Shown: piece by piece, positions 14,289 to 14,336 of the stretch
Layout: each line of letters begins with the position of its first letter
How positions within the stretch are numbered: the first letter of the stretch is position 1
The notes under the pieces: generated by a model
What the model was told of the DNA's origin: nothing
The model's database searches: none
The model's input: only the letters and a program-made list of their open reading frames with translations
Origin: an uncultured Dialister sp.
GTDB lineage: Bacteria > Bacillota > Negativicutes > Veillonellales > Dialisteraceae
Length of the DNA: 14,336 nucleotides
Direction: 5' to 3'
NCBI GenBank assembly: GCA_900759415.1
Contig: CAAEVC010000094.1
Span: 1 to 14,336 of the forward strand
Made by a program: the position numbers and the translations under genes

Positions 14289-14336
14289 GGTCTTTTCCAT
14301 AAATCTTATTCGAAGATAAAAGTCAGTGGAGAGTAT

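Larger units (their letters stand above)
13704..14336. other. Repeat-rich intergenic region at the right end of the window
   Basis: No convincing gene is seen in 633 bp. It holds a heptad array and K module (13715-13772), a terminator (13838-13883), a palindrome and array (13890-13939), an array (14041-14068), 7-8 bp periodic tracts (14121-14196), the second P module (14203-14257) and a further array (14260-14288). The piece 13945-14040 is not recognised and carries no visible repeat. The last 48 bp may be the end of a minus-strand gene, but this is too short to call. Confidence 0.6.

Overview
The window looks like a chromosomal piece of a low-to-mid GC member of the Bacillota. My best guess is Negativicutes, near Dialister or Megasphaera, with moderate-to-low confidence. 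The reasons are an AddAB helicase-nuclease in place of RecBCD, strong AGGAGG-type ribosome binding sites, consensus sigma-70-like promoters and the kind of intergenic repeats present. No rRNA, tRNA, CRISPR array, transposase or phage gene is visible.

Layout. An MFS transporter (203-1360, minus) is divergent from addB-addA (1523-8774, plus). The addB and addA genes overlap by 8 nt and encode the two subunits of the recombinational-repair helicase-nuclease. addA converges on an AT-richer gene for a membrane-anchored DUF2939-like protein (8860-9909, minus), with a shared bidirectional terminator between them. Next come an amino-acid-type solute-binding lipoprotein without its permease or ATPase (10268-11080, minus) and a metabolite:H+ symporter-like MFS protein (11544-12851, minus). 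A gamma-class carbonic anhydrase-like hexapeptide protein (13155-13703, plus) is divergent from the latter. Apart from addB-addA the genes look like independent transcription units, several with their own promoter and hairpin terminator.

The most unusual content is intergenic. At least ten short arrays with an exact or near 7-bp period occur only between genes (50-208, 10191-10248, 11189-11243, 11480-11539, 12999-13080, 13715-13772, 13890-13939, 14041-14288). On one strand they read NNNGAGC or NNNGTTG. On that strand an array usually ends in a GGTGG or AAAG junction. Most then run into one of two modules: a small palindrome (CGGC-NNN-GCCG, 'P'), or a sequence related to GGTGGTTGTAAAGACTTT ('K'). 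At four gene ends the array begins within about 20 nt of the stop codon, always with the GAG strand as the coding strand. In three of these it lies before the first clear terminator, so it should be transcribed as 3' UTR. addA and the DUF2939-like gene have no array and have a terminator directly after the stop. This suggests a composite, directional extragenic element family, reminiscent of cyanobacterial heptanucleotide STRR repeats or of BIME/REP elements. Whether it acts as an RNA element or is a selfish or mutational by-product cannot be told from one window.
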